Positions 17,916-27,232 of a stretch of 64,000 nucleotides of DNA are shown here, piece after piece. Source of the stretch: Posidoniimonas polymericola (GTDB lineage: Bacteria; Planctomycetota; Planctomycetia; Pirellulales; Lacipirellulaceae); contig NZ_SJPO01000002.1 of NCBI RefSeq assembly GCF_007859935.1, positions 682,001-746,000 of the forward strand, given 5' to 3'. The notes beneath the pieces are model-generated. The model was not told where the DNA came from and did no database searches. It worked only from the letters and a program-made list of their open reading frames with translations. Numbering within the stretch: position 1 is the stretch's first letter; each line of letters opens with the position of its first letter. Made by a program: the position numbers and the translations under genes.

Positions 17916-20303
17916 CTACCGGTCTGCTTCCGCGTCTGGCGTGGCGTCGGTGGTCTGTGACGGGGCGTCCGTTGCGGGCGGGGGCTGCTCGTCAGTCGGG
18001 GCTTGTTCCGCAGTGTCGTCCCGGTCGTCGGTAGGCTGATCCCTGCTGGGTTGCCCGCGGTCGGGTTGCTCGCGGGTGGCAGCCTCGATCGCCCGTCGGG
18101 CCTGAATCATCCGTTGCAGGATCCCCTTGGCGTCGGGGCTCTCGCGGTTGAGCGCCTCGAGCTTGCGGAGCGACGCCACGGCCTCGTCGAAGCGGCGTGG
18201 GTCGCCCGTCGTCTGGTAGAGCCGTTCCAACGCGAGCGACATCATCAGCCGGAAGCGGTATTCGTTCGGCGCCAGCTCGCACGCCTGATAGAACGCGTCG
18301 GTCGCCCCCGAGTAGTCGCCCGTCACGACCCGCGAGCGGCCGAGCTCGTACCACAGGCTGGCATTGGTTGGTGCGAGCTTGGTGTCCCGCTCGAGCAATG
18401 GGGTCTCTTCGGTGTAGAGCCGCTGGATGTCGGCCGGGTCGCCGCCCGTGTTGGAGAGCACCTCGGCCAGGTACCGCCGCGGGCCCGCCAGGTACGGCTC
18501 GAGCCGCATCGCGATGCGGTACTCCTTGGCGGCGGTGGTGAGGTCGCCCTGGGCGCGGGCCAGCTCGGCCAGGTTGTTGTGGGCTGCGGCCCGCTCGATG
18601 TGCAGGTTCTGCTCCTGGCGGTACTCCTCGAGCCCCGCCTTGCGGTCGATGAACTGCTGGCTGGTGAACGCGTCGTCCGGCAGCGGGGCGAGCCGGCGGG
18701 CGGCTTCGATCCGCACCGAGCGGACCGGGTCGGTAAGCATCGGGGCGAAGGTCTCGACCATGCCGGCGACCCCTTCGGGGTTCGACGCCCGCACGCCCGA
18801 CAGCCGCACCAGCGGGTCGAAGTCCTTCAGCGCCCGCTGACGCACGACCTCGGCCTGCAGGCCGTTGTACTGCGTCATCAGCTCGACCGCGGTCGCCTTG
18901 ACGATGGCGGGCGTGGTCTCGCGGTCGTAGACCGCTTTGAGCAGCTCCTCGCCCTCGGGCTGCCCGGCGCGGCCGGCGGCCATGGCGTGCGCCCAGTGCG
19001 GGTCGTCGCGGCGGGTGGGGCCGTACCACTTCTCGACCGCGTCGGCCGCCCACTGGGCGTTCTCGAACGGCTCGGTGTGGCACTTGTTGCAGGCGTTGGG
19101 CGTGCCGAGCTCGACCGACAAGTCGGGCCGCGGGATGCGGATGCTGTGGTCCCGCCGCGGGTCGACCACCATGTAGATAGTCTCTGGCATGTGGCACTCG
19201 ACGCAGCTCGCCCCGGGCGTGTCCGATTTGTGGTGGTGGTGGGCCGGCGTGTCGTACTGGGCCGGCACGTGGCACTGAGCGCACAGGGCGTTGCCGTCGA
19301 ACTTGAGCTTGAGCGAGTGGGGGTTGTGGCAGTCCGTGCAGCGGACGTTCTTCGCGTGCATCTTGCTCTGCAGGAACGAGCCGTACACGTACACCTCGTC
19401 CTGGATCTGCCCGTCGGCGTGGTACAGACCTTCGTACAGCGGGGTCGGCTCGTAGTGGTTCATGAAGTTGGGGCCGGGCCGGAAGCCGGCGTGCACCTCG
19501 AGCCGACGCGAGTGGCACTTGGCGCAGGTCTGGATCTGCGGCTCGGAGTCGAGCGACTTGAGCTTCGCCAGACCGTAGCCGTGCGTGCGGTCCCAGAACA
19601 GCGAGTTGCGGCCCGCCAGCTCGATGTGCAGGCTGCCGGGCCCGTGGCACTCCTCGCAGCTGACGTCGATCTCGTCGTAGGTGGTGTGGTAGGTGTCGGT
19701 CGCCAGGTCGTAGTTCTTCTGGAGGTTGGTGGAGTGGCACTCGGCGCAGGTGGTGTTCCAGTTCTGCGCGACGCCGGTCCAGTGCAGCGGGTCGTCGGGC
19801 GGGAGGCGCTCGTCCGTGACGTCGGGCGGGTAGACGTAGAACCACTCCTTCTTGAGCGTGTCCCACGAGACCCGCAGCACCTGCACGCGGCCGTCGGGGA
19901 ACTCGACCATGTACTGCTGCAGCGGCGTGAGGCCGAACGTGTACTTGATCTCGTAGTCGTGGTTCTCGCCGTCGGGGCCCTCGGTGTTGACCATGTAGCG
20001 GTCGCCGTCGCGGAAGAACCGCGTCGTGACGCCCCGCCGCTCGTAGACGGCGTCGGTGAAGTCGCCGAGCACGGCCTCGTCGGTGGCCAGCTCCATCGCC
20101 CGGTCGTGGTGGCTGCCAAGCCAGTCGTCGTGCTCGGCCTGGTGGCACTCGACGCACGACTGCCGGCCGACGAAGGTCGCCTTGGCGAGGGCGTCGGGCG
20201 GGGCCGCGCGCCGCCAGTCGGCCCACACCCCAGCGCCAATCAGCAGGAGCAGCACAACCACCAGGATCGGCCAGCGTCGGAGTAGAGAGGTCTGGCCGGG
20301 CAT
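17916..20303 (-). CDS. multihaem c-type cytochrome with HEAT-like and TPR domains
   Basis: A 795-residue periplasmic electron-transfer protein held by an N-terminal helix (residues 11-28). The first half carries eight C-x-x-C-H haem sites: C-V-E-C-H (50-54), C-A-E-C-H, C-E-E-C-H, C-A-K-C-H, C-T-D-C-H, C-A-Q-C-H, C-V-E-C-H and C-N-K-C-H. These resemble the cytochrome c554/NrfA-like multihaem families. A HEAT-like helical stretch (V-R-S-V-R-I-E-A-A-R-R-L-A) and TPR repeats (A-K-E-Y-R-I-A-M-R-L-E-P) follow, then a Gln/Asp/Thr-rich disordered tail. Haem-plus-TPR proteins of this layout are common in Planctomycetes and their redox partners are unknown. No partner oxidase or reductase lies next to it. 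Confidence 0.8.
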   Translation of the reverse strand: MPGQTSLLRRWPILVVVLLLLIGAGVWADWRRAAPPDALAKATFVGRQSCVECHQAEHDDWLGSHHDRAMELATDEAVLGDFTDAVYERRGVTTRFFRDGDRYMVNTEGPDGENHDYEIKYTFGLTPLQQYMVEFPDGRVQVLRVSWDTLKKEWFYVYPPDVTDERLPPDDPLHWTGVAQNWNTTCAECHSTNLQKNYDLATDTYHTTYDEIDVSCEECHGPGSLHIELAGRNSLFWDRTHGYGLAKLKSLDSEPQIQTCAKCHSRRLEVHAGFRPGPNFMNHYEPTPLYEGLYHADGQIQDEVYVYGSFLQSKMHAKNVRCTDCHNPHSLKLKFDGNALCAQCHVPAQYDTPAHHHHKSDTPGASCVECHMPETIYMVVDPRRDHSIRIPRPDLSVELGTPNACNKCHTEPFENAQWAADAVEKWYGPTRRDDPHWAHAMAAGRAGQPEGEELLKAVYDRETTPAIVKATAVELMTQYNGLQAEVVRQRALKDFDPLVRLSGVRASNPEGVAGMVETFAPMLTDPVRSVRIEAARRLAPLPDDAFTSQQFIDRKAGLEEYRQEQNLHIERAAAHNNLAELARAQGDLTTAAKEYRIAMRLEPYLAGPRRYLAEVLSNTGGDPADIQRLYTEETPLLERDTKLAPTNASLWYELGRSRVVTGDYSGATDAFYQACELAPNEYRFRLMMSLALERLYQTTGDPRRFDEAVASLRKLEALNRESPDAKGILQRMIQARRAIEAATREQPDRGQPSRDQPTDDRDDTAEQAPTDEQPPPATDAPSQTTDATPDAEADR

Positions 20304-20476
20304 AGGCAGCGAAAAGGGGGACGCGTGGTTGGGAGTCGGGGGAACCCTCTATTCTAGGTTCTTGCCGCCGCCGCGTCACCGGCGGGCAAGGGCGTTCTTG
20401 GCGGGGGGCGTGGTGCGCCTTAGATTGAAACCCTCCGCTTACCGCAGTCTCATACTCACCGCCGCAAGCAAACCGC

Positions 20477-20899
20477 ATGAAGTCCTTCCGCAAAGAACTC
20501 TGGTTCAACCTCCCCGCCCGGATGGAGTTTGTGAACATCACGTCGGACGTCGACGAGTGCGTCCGCGAGAGCGGGGTCCAGGAGGGCATGGCGCTGGTGA
20601 ACGCGATGCACATCACCGCCAGCGTGTTCATCAACGACGACGAGCCCGGTCTGAAGCGGGACTACAAGAAGTGGCTCGAGGAGCTGGCGCCGTTCGACGC
20701 GTCGCCCGAGCGGTACCACCACAACCGCACCGGCGAGGACAACGCCGACGCGCACCACAAGCGGCAGATCATGGGCCGCGAGGTGGTGGTGGCCATTACC
20801 GAAGGGAAGTTGGACTTTGGGCCCTGGGAGCAGATCTTCTACGGCGAGTTCGACGGCCGGCGGCGGAAACGCGTGCTGGTGAAGATCATCGGGGATTGA
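20477..20899 (+). CDS. yjbQ: YjbQ family (UPF0047) protein
   Basis: A 140-residue protein of the YjbQ/UPF0047 family, a small trimeric beta fold reported to have weak thiamine-phosphate synthase activity. The conserved blocks are present: [30 protein letters not shown] and [11 protein letters not shown], including the histidine cluster that binds metal or phosphate. Length matches the family. It is divergent from the multihaem cytochrome and converges on the next small secreted gene. The physiological role is unsettled in any organism. Confidence 0.9.
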   Translation: MKSFRKELWFNLPARMEFVNITSDVDECVRESGVQEGMALVNAMHITASVFINDDEPGLKRDYKKWLEELAPFDASPERYHHNRTGEDNADAHHKRQIMGREVVVAITEGKLDFGPWEQIFYGEFDGRRRKRVLVKIIGD

Positions 20900-20912
20900 C
20901 CCCCGCGACGCG

Positions 20913-21392
20913 TCACCACTCGAGATCAATCTTCAAGTCGTCGAACTTCCAGTGCGCGCCCTCGCGCACCATCCGGACCGTGGCCGGGTTCCACTCGCCA
21001 TTGACGCGGGTCTCGACGTGGACGGTAGCCTCGTCGCCGTCGATCTCGGTCGAGACGTACTTGCGGATCTTGTCCGCCATCGAGCGGTAGCGGCCGAGCC
21101 CCTTCTCGTAAGGCGTGCGTGCGAACAGGTCGGCAGAGTCGCCGAACAGGCTGCTCTCCTTCACCGCCGAGCGGATGGCGTCCTTGTCCCAGACCGACTC
21201 CTGGCGTTGGTAGTCGTCGCGGGTCTCTTCCGGCAGCAGCGGCAGGACCTGCTCGAACGAGTCGGCCTTGCGGGCCGTCTTCAGGAATACCTGCAGGTCC
21301 CGGGCGGGCTGCAGGTCGTTGGTCTCGTCTGCGTGAGTCACGCACGCGGCGACGGAGAGCGTGATTGCAATAGCGCTGAAAAAGGACCGCAT
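20913..21392 (-). CDS. small secreted protein of unknown function
   Basis: 159 residues with a clear signal peptide (S-F-F-S-A-I-A-I-T-L-S-V-A-A-C-V-T-H-A-D-E). The mature part is charged, with a helix-rich first half and a C-terminal segment (A-T-V-H-V-E-T-R-V-N-G-E-W-N-P-A-T-V-R-M-V-R-E-G-A-H-W-K) shaped like the end of an NTF2/DUF4878-type fold. That fold reading is tentative. The stop is 13 bases from the convergent yjbQ end. No catalytic motif is seen. Confidence 0.65.
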   Translation of the reverse strand: MRSFFSAIAITLSVAACVTHADETNDLQPARDLQVFLKTARKADSFEQVLPLLPEETRDDYQRQESVWDKDAIRSAVKESSLFGDSADLFARTPYEKGLGRYRSMADKIRKYVSTEIDGDEATVHVETRVNGEWNPATVRMVREGAHWKFDDLKIDLEW

Positions 21393-21479
21393 GGTAGGGT
21401 CTCCAGGGGTGGCGTCTCTAGAGATCCTAGCTCACGGCTAGCCGCGAGCGGGGGCGGCGCCAAGCCGCGGCCGCACGGT

Positions 21480-22214
21480 TCAGGCGTTGGTTGGTTCGGC
21501 AGGCTCCGGATCTGAGGTTTGTCCTGGTGGTTGTGCGGTCGCGGTCGGCTTTGCTGCCGGGGGCGGGATCCGCACCACGGCCACCGACTGGCCGGTCTGC
21601 GCGTGGCCAACCCGCTCGAGTCGGCCGGTGATGCGGAGCCACGGCACGGTGAGCACCCGCGCGGCGAGCACCCCGCCGAGCCGCGCAGGACTCCAGCGCA
21701 GGTGCGCGCGGAGCGAACGTTCGTTGCCGGCCACGACGCCGAGCGCAATCCGCTCGACGCCTTCGCGGTGCAGCTCGCGGCCGACAAACGACAGCAGCCG
21801 GGTGTAGACTCCGTCGCCGCGGTGCGGCGGGGTCACCACCGCGGCGTAGATCCAGCGGTCGCGGTCCGCGAGCGTCATTGTCAGTGCGATTTCGGGGTCG
21901 TGGTACTCGCCGGCCGCCACCCACACGCAGGCGATCGGCGAGCCCTCGCGGATCACAATCGCCGCGCGACGCGAGTGGGCGTCCCAAGCGGCGTAGTTTT
22001 CGGCGTCCGCCACCCCGTACAGCAGCCCGGCTTCTTCAAGCGAGCCGACCCAGCGGATCGCCTCCTCGGGCGGGCCGGCGGGCAGGTCGTCGCGATCGAG
22101 GAAACGTGTGGTCGGGATGGCGAGCACCGCGAACGGTCGGATCCTGATCAGCCACGCCGGGGTGCAACGAGCGATCTGTTTTGCCGACCGGTAGACAAAC
22201 CGGGTGAAGGACAT
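21480..22214 (-). CDS. GNAT-type acetyltransferase
   Basis: A 244-residue protein from the ATG at 22214. The central part has the acetyl-CoA fold signature: W-I-Y-A-A-V-V-T-P-P-H-R-G-D-G-V-Y-T-R-L-L, motif A, where the usual R/Q-x-x-G-x-G/A is present as H-R-G-D-G-V. Strand V-E-R-I-A-L-G-V and N-E-R-S-L-R-A-H follow in the usual order. The N-terminus (F-V-Y-R-S-A-K-Q-I-A-R) and the Pro/Ala-rich C-terminus are extensions. The acceptor is unknown. A longer frame to 22508 lacks family sequence. Confidence 0.7.
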   Translation of the reverse strand: MSFTRFVYRSAKQIARCTPAWLIRIRPFAVLAIPTTRFLDRDDLPAGPPEEAIRWVGSLEEAGLLYGVADAENYAAWDAHSRRAAIVIREGSPIACVWVAAGEYHDPEIALTMTLADRDRWIYAAVVTPPHRGDGVYTRLLSFVGRELHREGVERIALGVVAGNERSLRAHLRWSPARLGGVLAARVLTVPWLRITGRLERVGHAQTGQSVAVVRIPPPAAKPTATAQPPGQTSDPEPAEPTNA

Positions 22215-22404
22215 TGGGGAGCGGGGAGTCGATGGGAAGAGGCAACCGAGGACTAAGTGAAGCCTAGCACGGCCCCACCAAGCCGTAGGCTTACTCGGGG
22301 TAAAGCCCGCCCGCAACACCTTCCAGCGGGTTCGCGGACGCCGTCGTTCAAGTGGTTTTGCCGACGTCGCGGCGGGCGCCAGCGGTGGCGTGCAGAAGCC
22401 TCGA

Positions 22405-23772
22405 TCACCACTGGTACTCGAACGAGGCGTTGAGCCCCTGCGCCCAGAAGTCGGTCCGCGAGAGCGCGAACGCGGGGACGGCCGGTCCGGCCAGCACGCC
22501 GCCGCCAAGCTGCGACGGGTTCACGTTGGTGTCGATCAGCGGCGCCAGCCGCACGACGCTGTCCCAGTAGAAGAACGTGTACCCCAGGCCCACCCGCGTG
22601 TGTGTGCCGATTTGGCGCTCGAGGTTGACTCCGAGTTCACCGCTGAAGGAATCGTCGTTGAACTCGCGGTAGGCGCTGTTGGTGGGCTGGCCAAGCAGGC
22701 CGCCGTCGTTGTGCGTGAAGACCGGCACGCCGCCCGGGTCGGTCACGACGGTCGTGTCGCCGCTGACGGTGCTGCGGGTGTGAGTCGCGCCGTAGGCCGC
22801 CTTGGTGGTCAGGCTGAGCGACCAGCAGCCCCGCCACAGCCGCGTTGCTAGGCCGATCTCGCCGCCGTGGAAGTAGTTCTTGGTGCGGAACAGGTCCTCG
22901 CGGAAGACCTCCGTGCCGGGGAAGTAGCCGCTGGCGGCGTTCAGCGAGGTGCTGGCGTCGCGGATCAGCAGCTGGTCCTTGAGGTAACCGTGTCGGTAGC
23001 CGGCGAGGATGTCGACGCGGCCGTTCTCACGCCACAGGATCGCCTGACGCAGCAGCACTTCGGCGCCGAGCAGCTCGAGGTCGGCGTCGATGCGGGTGGA
23101 TCCCGACAGCAGCCCCGGGTACGCGACCAGCAACGAATCCTCGTCGCCGCCGACCGCGTCGGTGTAGGGGCGGGCGATGACGGGCGTGTCGTCGCTGTTG
23201 GCGGCGAACTCGATGTCGCGGCCGTCAATGCCGAACAGGTTCGCCTCGATCCCGACCCGCTGCTCGGGGCAGTGCCACAGGCCGAGGGTAAACCGGCCGC
23301 CGGGCCGCATGTCGTCGTGCAGGCGGTCGCCGCCGAAGAGCGTCAGGGTATCGGGTTGGTCGAGGGCCCCGGCGTCGGCCGCGGGTGTGGCCGCGTCGCC
23401 GGTGGTGACGAGCGCAGGGAAGTCGGCGCCCTTGGTCGCCCAGCCGAGGTACTCGGCCTTGAACCACAGCCGGCCGGCGTGCCAGTCGACCTCGCATGCC
23501 CCGGGGTGCGGCCCCAGCCGCCGCAGGCCGGGCGTGGGGCGGCATTGTGAGAACTCGGCCCCGGCCGCGCACGAGCCGCAGCCGCCGCAGTTGTAGGCGG
23601 CGGGCAGCTGGTAACCGGCCTGCTTGACCGGCTCGTCTTGCGATCGGGCGTCCACCGCCGGCACGACGACGGGCGTCGTTGCTAGGGGCAGCGCGTCGTC
23701 CGCGCGGCAGTAGCCGGCGAGCGTCGCGGCCAGGGCGAACACGAGCGGGATGGATTTATTGCGCAGAGTCAC
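22405..23772 (-). CDS. BBP7-family outer-membrane beta-barrel protein
   Basis: A 455-residue planctomycete outer-membrane protein of the BBP7 family. It has a signal peptide, a short Cys-rich spacer (Y-N-C-G-G-C-G-S-C), and then the family opening W-F-K-A-E-Y-L-G-W-A-T-K-G. Alternating beta-strands continue to the last residues F-E-Y-Q-W, an aromatic C-terminus as expected for a barrel inserted by BamA. The start appears to be GTG at 23772; the GAGAAG directly before it is too close for an ideal ribosome site, so a nearby alternative start is possible. The cargo or ligand is unknown. Confidence 0.85.
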   Translation of the reverse strand: MTLRNKSIPLVFALAATLAGYCRADDALPLATTPVVVPAVDARSQDEPVKQAGYQLPAAYNCGGCGSCAAGAEFSQCRPTPGLRRLGPHPGACEVDWHAGRLWFKAEYLGWATKGADFPALVTTGDAATPAADAGALDQPDTLTLFGGDRLHDDMRPGGRFTLGLWHCPEQRVGIEANLFGIDGRDIEFAANSDDTPVIARPYTDAVGGDEDSLLVAYPGLLSGSTRIDADLELLGAEVLLRQAILWRENGRVDILAGYRHGYLKDQLLIRDASTSLNAASGYFPGTEVFREDLFRTKNYFHGGEIGLATRLWRGCWSLSLTTKAAYGATHTRSTVSGDTTVVTDPGGVPVFTHNDGGLLGQPTNSAYREFNDDSFSGELGVNLERQIGTHTRVGLGYTFFYWDSVVRLAPLIDTNVNPSQLGGGVLAGPAVPAFALSRTDFWAQGLNASFEYQW

Positions 23773-23832
23773 CTTCTCGAGATCGGCAGCCCCGCCTGCA
23801 CAACTTGAATAATCGTTACAAACAGATGCGTG

Positions 23833-24735
23833 CTAGCGGCGGATCGCGCTGGAGAAATCGGCGCTGCCGTCGGCCAGCTGGGCCCGCTGCCGGATATTGG
23901 CGCGGGCCTTTACCTGCTCGAAGTCTCCCTCGCCGACGATCAACCCCTCGGCGTACGCCTTGCGGTCGGACAGGCCGGGCAGCAGCACGCCGATGTCGTA
24001 CACCACGCGGTTGGGGCGGATCAGGTTGACATGCTCGACGATGTTCGTGGTGCAGTTGTTGGTGAAGAGGTCGTAGAACTGCGGCTGCTGCGCAAGCTCG
24101 TTGGCGCGGCGCAGCATGCTAACCAGCATCTCCTGGGCGGCCTCCGGCGGCGCGGTGGTGCGGTACAGGTAGGTGTCCTGGTTGTTGATGACCGCCTGCC
24201 GGCGGAGGATGTCCCGCTCGTCGGTCACGACGTAGATCAGCTCGTACTGCCGCATCGCGCTGAGCACCGGGTTATAGGCCGGCTCGTCCTTCTCCTTGCG
24301 GACCTCGACGCTGATCACCAGGTGCTCCGGCTCGGCCATTGGCGCCTCGGGGGCCAGCTCGAAGCTGACCAGCGTGTGGGCCAGGCTCGGCACGGGGCCG
24401 AATGGCATCGTGATGAAGTCCACCGCCTGGACCCGCCGCAGGTTGAACGACTTGTCGTAGTAGTCCGGCACGTACTCGCCCGGCGCCAGGTGCTTGCAGT
24501 ACCGCACGTTCTTGACAGTGACCCGGTCGCCGCGGATGTCGGCGGTCGCCAGCACCGCCTGATCGGGGACCCAGTCGCGGAAGTTGGACGGCTGGATCCG
24601 GTCCGCCAGGTCCAGCGGCGGCGTCTTCTTCAGGTTCACTTTCGACGCGCAGCCCACGGGCCCGCAAGCCACGGGCGCGCAGCACAGCACGCAGACAACC
24701 GCGGCGCGCAGGCGATGACGCAGGAACCAGTGCAT
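23833..24735 (-). CDS. DUF4105 (Lnb N-terminal-like) lipoprotein
   Basis: A 300-residue product with a lipoprotein-like signal (A-A-V-V-C-V-L-C-C-A-P-V-A-C-G, then V-G-C-A-S). DUF4105 hallmarks include Y-D-K-S-F-N-L, F-I-T-M-P-F-G-P, and the Asn/Cys motif F-T-N-N-C-T-T-N-I. The Cys and its neighbours resemble the active-site Cys of this papain-like-fold family. In Bacteroidetes the domain is the N-terminal part of the lipoprotein N-acyltransferase Lnb; in Planctomycetes its role is unproven. It is the middle of three minus-strand envelope genes spaced 60-91 bases apart. The start at 24735 places the signal at the N-terminus. Confidence 0.75.
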   Translation of the reverse strand: MHWFLRHRLRAAVVCVLCCAPVACGPVGCASKVNLKKTPPLDLADRIQPSNFRDWVPDQAVLATADIRGDRVTVKNVRYCKHLAPGEYVPDYYDKSFNLRRVQAVDFITMPFGPVPSLAHTLVSFELAPEAPMAEPEHLVISVEVRKEKDEPAYNPVLSAMRQYELIYVVTDERDILRRQAVINNQDTYLYRTTAPPEAAQEMLVSMLRRANELAQQPQFYDLFTNNCTTNIVEHVNLIRPNRVVYDIGVLLPGLSDRKAYAEGLIVGEGDFEQVKARANIRQRAQLADGSADFSSAIRR

Positions 24736-24826
24736 CCGAGTCTCAGAAGACAGGAGGGCGAGGCCGCGGAGTCTAGGAAGGCCGCGGAGCGCCGGCAACG
24801 CCATTTGCCAGAGCTAGTTGCCAGAG

Positions 24827-25738
24827 TCAGTTTCCTGAGTCGCCTGCTAGCAGGTCGGCCGCTGGGCCGCGGGGACGCAGCCGCCGCGTGGCAGCGTACA
24901 GCAACGCCGACGCCGCTAGCACCCCCAGCATCAGCCAGCCGAACGGGCCGATCGCCAGCAGCACCGCGGCGGCGGTCATCGCGATCAGCAGTTCCCGCAT
25001 GCTGAATCGCAGGCCGCCCTGCCGCGCCGGAGCCCGCCACGCCAGCATCACCAGCGAAGCGGCGAGCATCAACAACGCGAACCATTCCTGGTCGGTGAAC
25101 CAAGTGATCCGCATCACGGTGTGCGGATTCACCGCGTGGGCGATGAACGTCGAAAACGCGGCCGCCAGCATCGCCTCGGCGGCGAGCAGGCCGTGCCGCG
25201 CGGAGAAGATTGCGCCAGCGAAGCCGGCCAGCCAGATTGGCCCGGCGGCCAGCGGGATCAGTTGCCGCAGCGACTCGGCGGGGCCTTCAAGCGAAAACGG
25301 CTGGGGACGCGGCGTTCGTTCCTGCAGCAGGCCACGCCCGATCCCCGCCGTGAACGAAGCCAGGTCGTCGCCGTCGAAGGTGTACTGCATCTCGATGCCG
25401 TACTTGGGGTGCCGCCAGGTGGCGACCTCGCGGCCGTCGCCTACCCGATCGGCAACCATGCGAGTCTCCCAAGGCTCGCCCGCGTTAAGCGTCTCCTCGG
25501 TTTCGCGCCGGGCGTTGTCGGCGTCGAACAGCGATTTGGACCACTGGCTCAGCTTCTGGTGCTCGAGCCCGCCTTCCTTGTCGAGTTGGGCAATCAGGTC
25601 GTCGTACGCCCGCTGCGCCTCACGGTCGCGGCGGTTCTGGTCGGCCTTGAAGGCGCCCAGCGCGATGATGAGCGCCAGCACCGCCAGCCGGGCCAGGGTT
25701 CGGGTTCGCGTTCGCGCGGCGTTGCGTTTGGCGGGCAT
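24827..25738 (-). CDS. membrane protein of unknown function
   Basis: 303 residues. An N-terminal Arg-rich segment leads into one helix (residues 15-29). A soluble region of about 130 residues follows, and the C-terminal half has four or five membrane helices (for example L-M-L-A-A-S-L-V-M-L-A-W and A-A-A-V-L-L-A-I-G-P-F-G-W-L-M-L). The stretch R-F-S-M-R-E-L-L-I-A-M resembles the amphipathic entry helix seen in many planctomycete membrane proteins. No enzyme motif is present. It may be co-transcribed with the DUF4105 gene downstream. Confidence 0.6.
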   Translation of the reverse strand: MPAKRNAARTRTRTLARLAVLALIIALGAFKADQNRRDREAQRAYDDLIAQLDKEGGLEHQKLSQWSKSLFDADNARRETEETLNAGEPWETRMVADRVGDGREVATWRHPKYGIEMQYTFDGDDLASFTAGIGRGLLQERTPRPQPFSLEGPAESLRQLIPLAAGPIWLAGFAGAIFSARHGLLAAEAMLAAAFSTFIAHAVNPHTVMRITWFTDQEWFALLMLAASLVMLAWRAPARQGGLRFSMRELLIAMTAAAVLLAIGPFGWLMLGVLAASALLYAATRRLRPRGPAADLLAGDSGN

Positions 25739-25785
25739 AGCGCGGCGGCTGTTGGGGTGAGGTTACACGCGATTCATCGGGGTCG

Positions 25786-25876
25786 GGCGAACAAAAGGGG
25801 ACAGGCACGCGCCGGTCGCGCGGAACTGCAGGGCCGCGATCAACCCGCGTCGCGAGCCAGTCCCCTATTGTTCGCC
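25786..25876. repeat. REP-like palindromic repeat, copy B
   Basis: A 91-bp element with 17-bp inverted ends (GGCGAACAAAAGGGGAC at 25786-25802, and 25860-25876 with one mismatch). Inner flanks AGGCACGC and CGAGCCA match copy A. It sits in the gap between hisG and the membrane-protein gene. Confidence 0.75.
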
Positions 25877-25891
25877 ACGCAGCGCTTGTCA

Positions 25892-26776
25892 CTACAGCCG
25901 GCAGTTGCTGATGCTGGTCTCGAGGATTGCCTCGGCGCCGAGCTCCTCGAGCCGCTCCATGATGCCGATCACCTCGCCCCGCTTGACCATCGCCCGCACG
26001 GCAAACCAGCCCTGCTTCTCGAGCTTGTTGATGGTCGGCGAGCTGAAGCCGGGCGTCACCTTCTCGGCGGCGGGCAGGTTCTCTTCGGCGATGTTGTACT
26101 CCAGCAGCGAGTAGCTGCGCGCGATCACCACGCCTTCGAGCCGCCGGGTGATGCGGTCGCACAGCTCGGCGTGGGCGGTGCGGGGGTTCTGGATCAGGAC
26201 GGTCTCGTACTTGCCGATCTCGTCGAGGATCCGCAGCCGGTTGGCGGCCAGCGTGCTGCCGGTCTCCACTAGGTCGACAATGGCGTCGGCCACGCCGAGG
26301 GCGATCATTACCTCGACCGAGCCGGTCAGCTCGACGCAGTGGGCCGTGGCGCCGTGCTCGTTGAGGTAGGTCCGGGTGACGTTCGGGAAGCTGGTGGCGA
26401 TGCGGTCGCCGTTGAGGTCCTTCGGCTCGATCACCGGGCTGTTGTCCGGCACGCACACCGCCAGCCGGCACCCGCCGACGCCCAGCTTCAGCCGCTCGGT
26501 AAGCTCCACCGGCTTGCCGTCGATGCGGGACTCGGCCACCAGGTCCGAGCCGGTGATGCCCATGTCGATCGCGCCCTCGGCGCACAGCACGGGGATGTCG
26601 TCGGTGCGGAGGAAGGTGATGTCGATCTCGGGCTGGTTGTCGGCGATCGCCTTGACGCGGGCGAACAGCGCGCGGTCCTGCCGGCGGAACTTGAGGCCGG
26701 CGTCCTTGAGGAGGTCGCCGGCGAGTTCGGCCAGGCGGCCTTTGCTTGGGATGCCGATGCGGAGCGGGTTGGCCAT
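25892..26776 (-). CDS. hisG: ATP phosphoribosyltransferase, long form
   Basis: First enzyme of histidine biosynthesis: joins ATP and PRPP to give phosphoribosyl-ATP. The 294 residues match the long, self-regulating HisG with a C-terminal ACT-like domain rather than the short form that needs HisZ. Visible are L-R-I-G-I-P-S-K-G-R-L at the start, D-M-G-I-T-G-S-D-L-V, the PRPP loop region A-D-A-I-V-D-L-V-E-T-G-S-T-L, and the C-terminal S-P-T-I-N-K-L-E-K-Q-G-W-F-A-V. Histidine feedback inhibition is expected through the C-terminal domain. It lies 93 bases downstream of hisE on the same strand. Confidence 0.96.
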   Translation of the reverse strand: MANPLRIGIPSKGRLAELAGDLLKDAGLKFRRQDRALFARVKAIADNQPEIDITFLRTDDIPVLCAEGAIDMGITGSDLVAESRIDGKPVELTERLKLGVGGCRLAVCVPDNSPVIEPKDLNGDRIATSFPNVTRTYLNEHGATAHCVELTGSVEVMIALGVADAIVDLVETGSTLAANRLRILDEIGKYETVLIQNPRTAHAELCDRITRRLEGVVIARSYSLLEYNIAEENLPAAEKVTPGFSSPTINKLEKQGWFAVRAMVKRGEVIGIMERLEELGAEAILETSISNCRL

Positions 26777-26869
26777 GTCTTCTTGGGTCTTCGAGTCGGG
26801 GCGATCCGGCGGCGGATCTCGTTGCGTGAATGGGGGCGGGGGCCTGGCGGACGAGGCCAGGCGGCGGGG

Positions 26870-27232
26870 CTACTTGGCCCGCGAGGCCTTCTCCTCGATG
26901 CCGGAGATGCCGAAACGGCGGGCCAGCTCGTGCTCGACCTCCGCCAGGTCGACGCCGTGGCGCCGCAGCAGCACCAGGGTGTGGTAGAGCAGGTCGCCCG
27001 CCTCGTAGACGAAGTGGGCGCGGCCCTCGTCGCCCTGCTCGCTGGCCGCCTCGACCAGCTCGCCGGCCTCCTCGGTTACCTTGCCGCACAACTTCTCGAG
27101 CGGGCCGGTCAGCAGCTTCACGGTGTACGACTTGCCGCCGTCGCCCTGGCGGGCGGCGTCGGCGCGCTCGCGGATGGTCTGTTCGAGGGCGTCGAGCGGC
27201 CGCATGGCGTCTGGGGTTGCTGGTGAGGGCAT
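26870..27232 (-). CDS. hisE: phosphoribosyl-ATP pyrophosphatase
   Basis: Second step of histidine biosynthesis: hydrolyses phosphoribosyl-ATP to phosphoribosyl-AMP and pyrophosphate. The 120-residue MazG-like alpha-helical protein shows K-V-T-E-E-A-G-E-L-V-E-A-A and E-A-G-D-L-L-Y-H-T-L-V-L-L, which hold the metal-binding acidic residues. It is a stand-alone HisE, not fused to HisI. The start could be the ATG at 27232 or the one at 27205; neither has a strong ribosome site. Together with hisG it forms a partial his operon. Confidence 0.92.
   Translation of the reverse strand: MPSPATPDAMRPLDALEQTIRERADAARQGDGGKSYTVKLLTGPLEKLCGKVTEEAGELVEAASEQGDEGRAHFVYEAGDLLYHTLVLLRRHGVDLAEVEHELARRFGISGIEEKASRAK

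Noticed and set aside
18003..20285. 760-codon plus-strand frame opposite the multihaem cytochrome
   Set aside because: Antisense shadow; the minus strand carries eight intact haem sites and TPR repeats.
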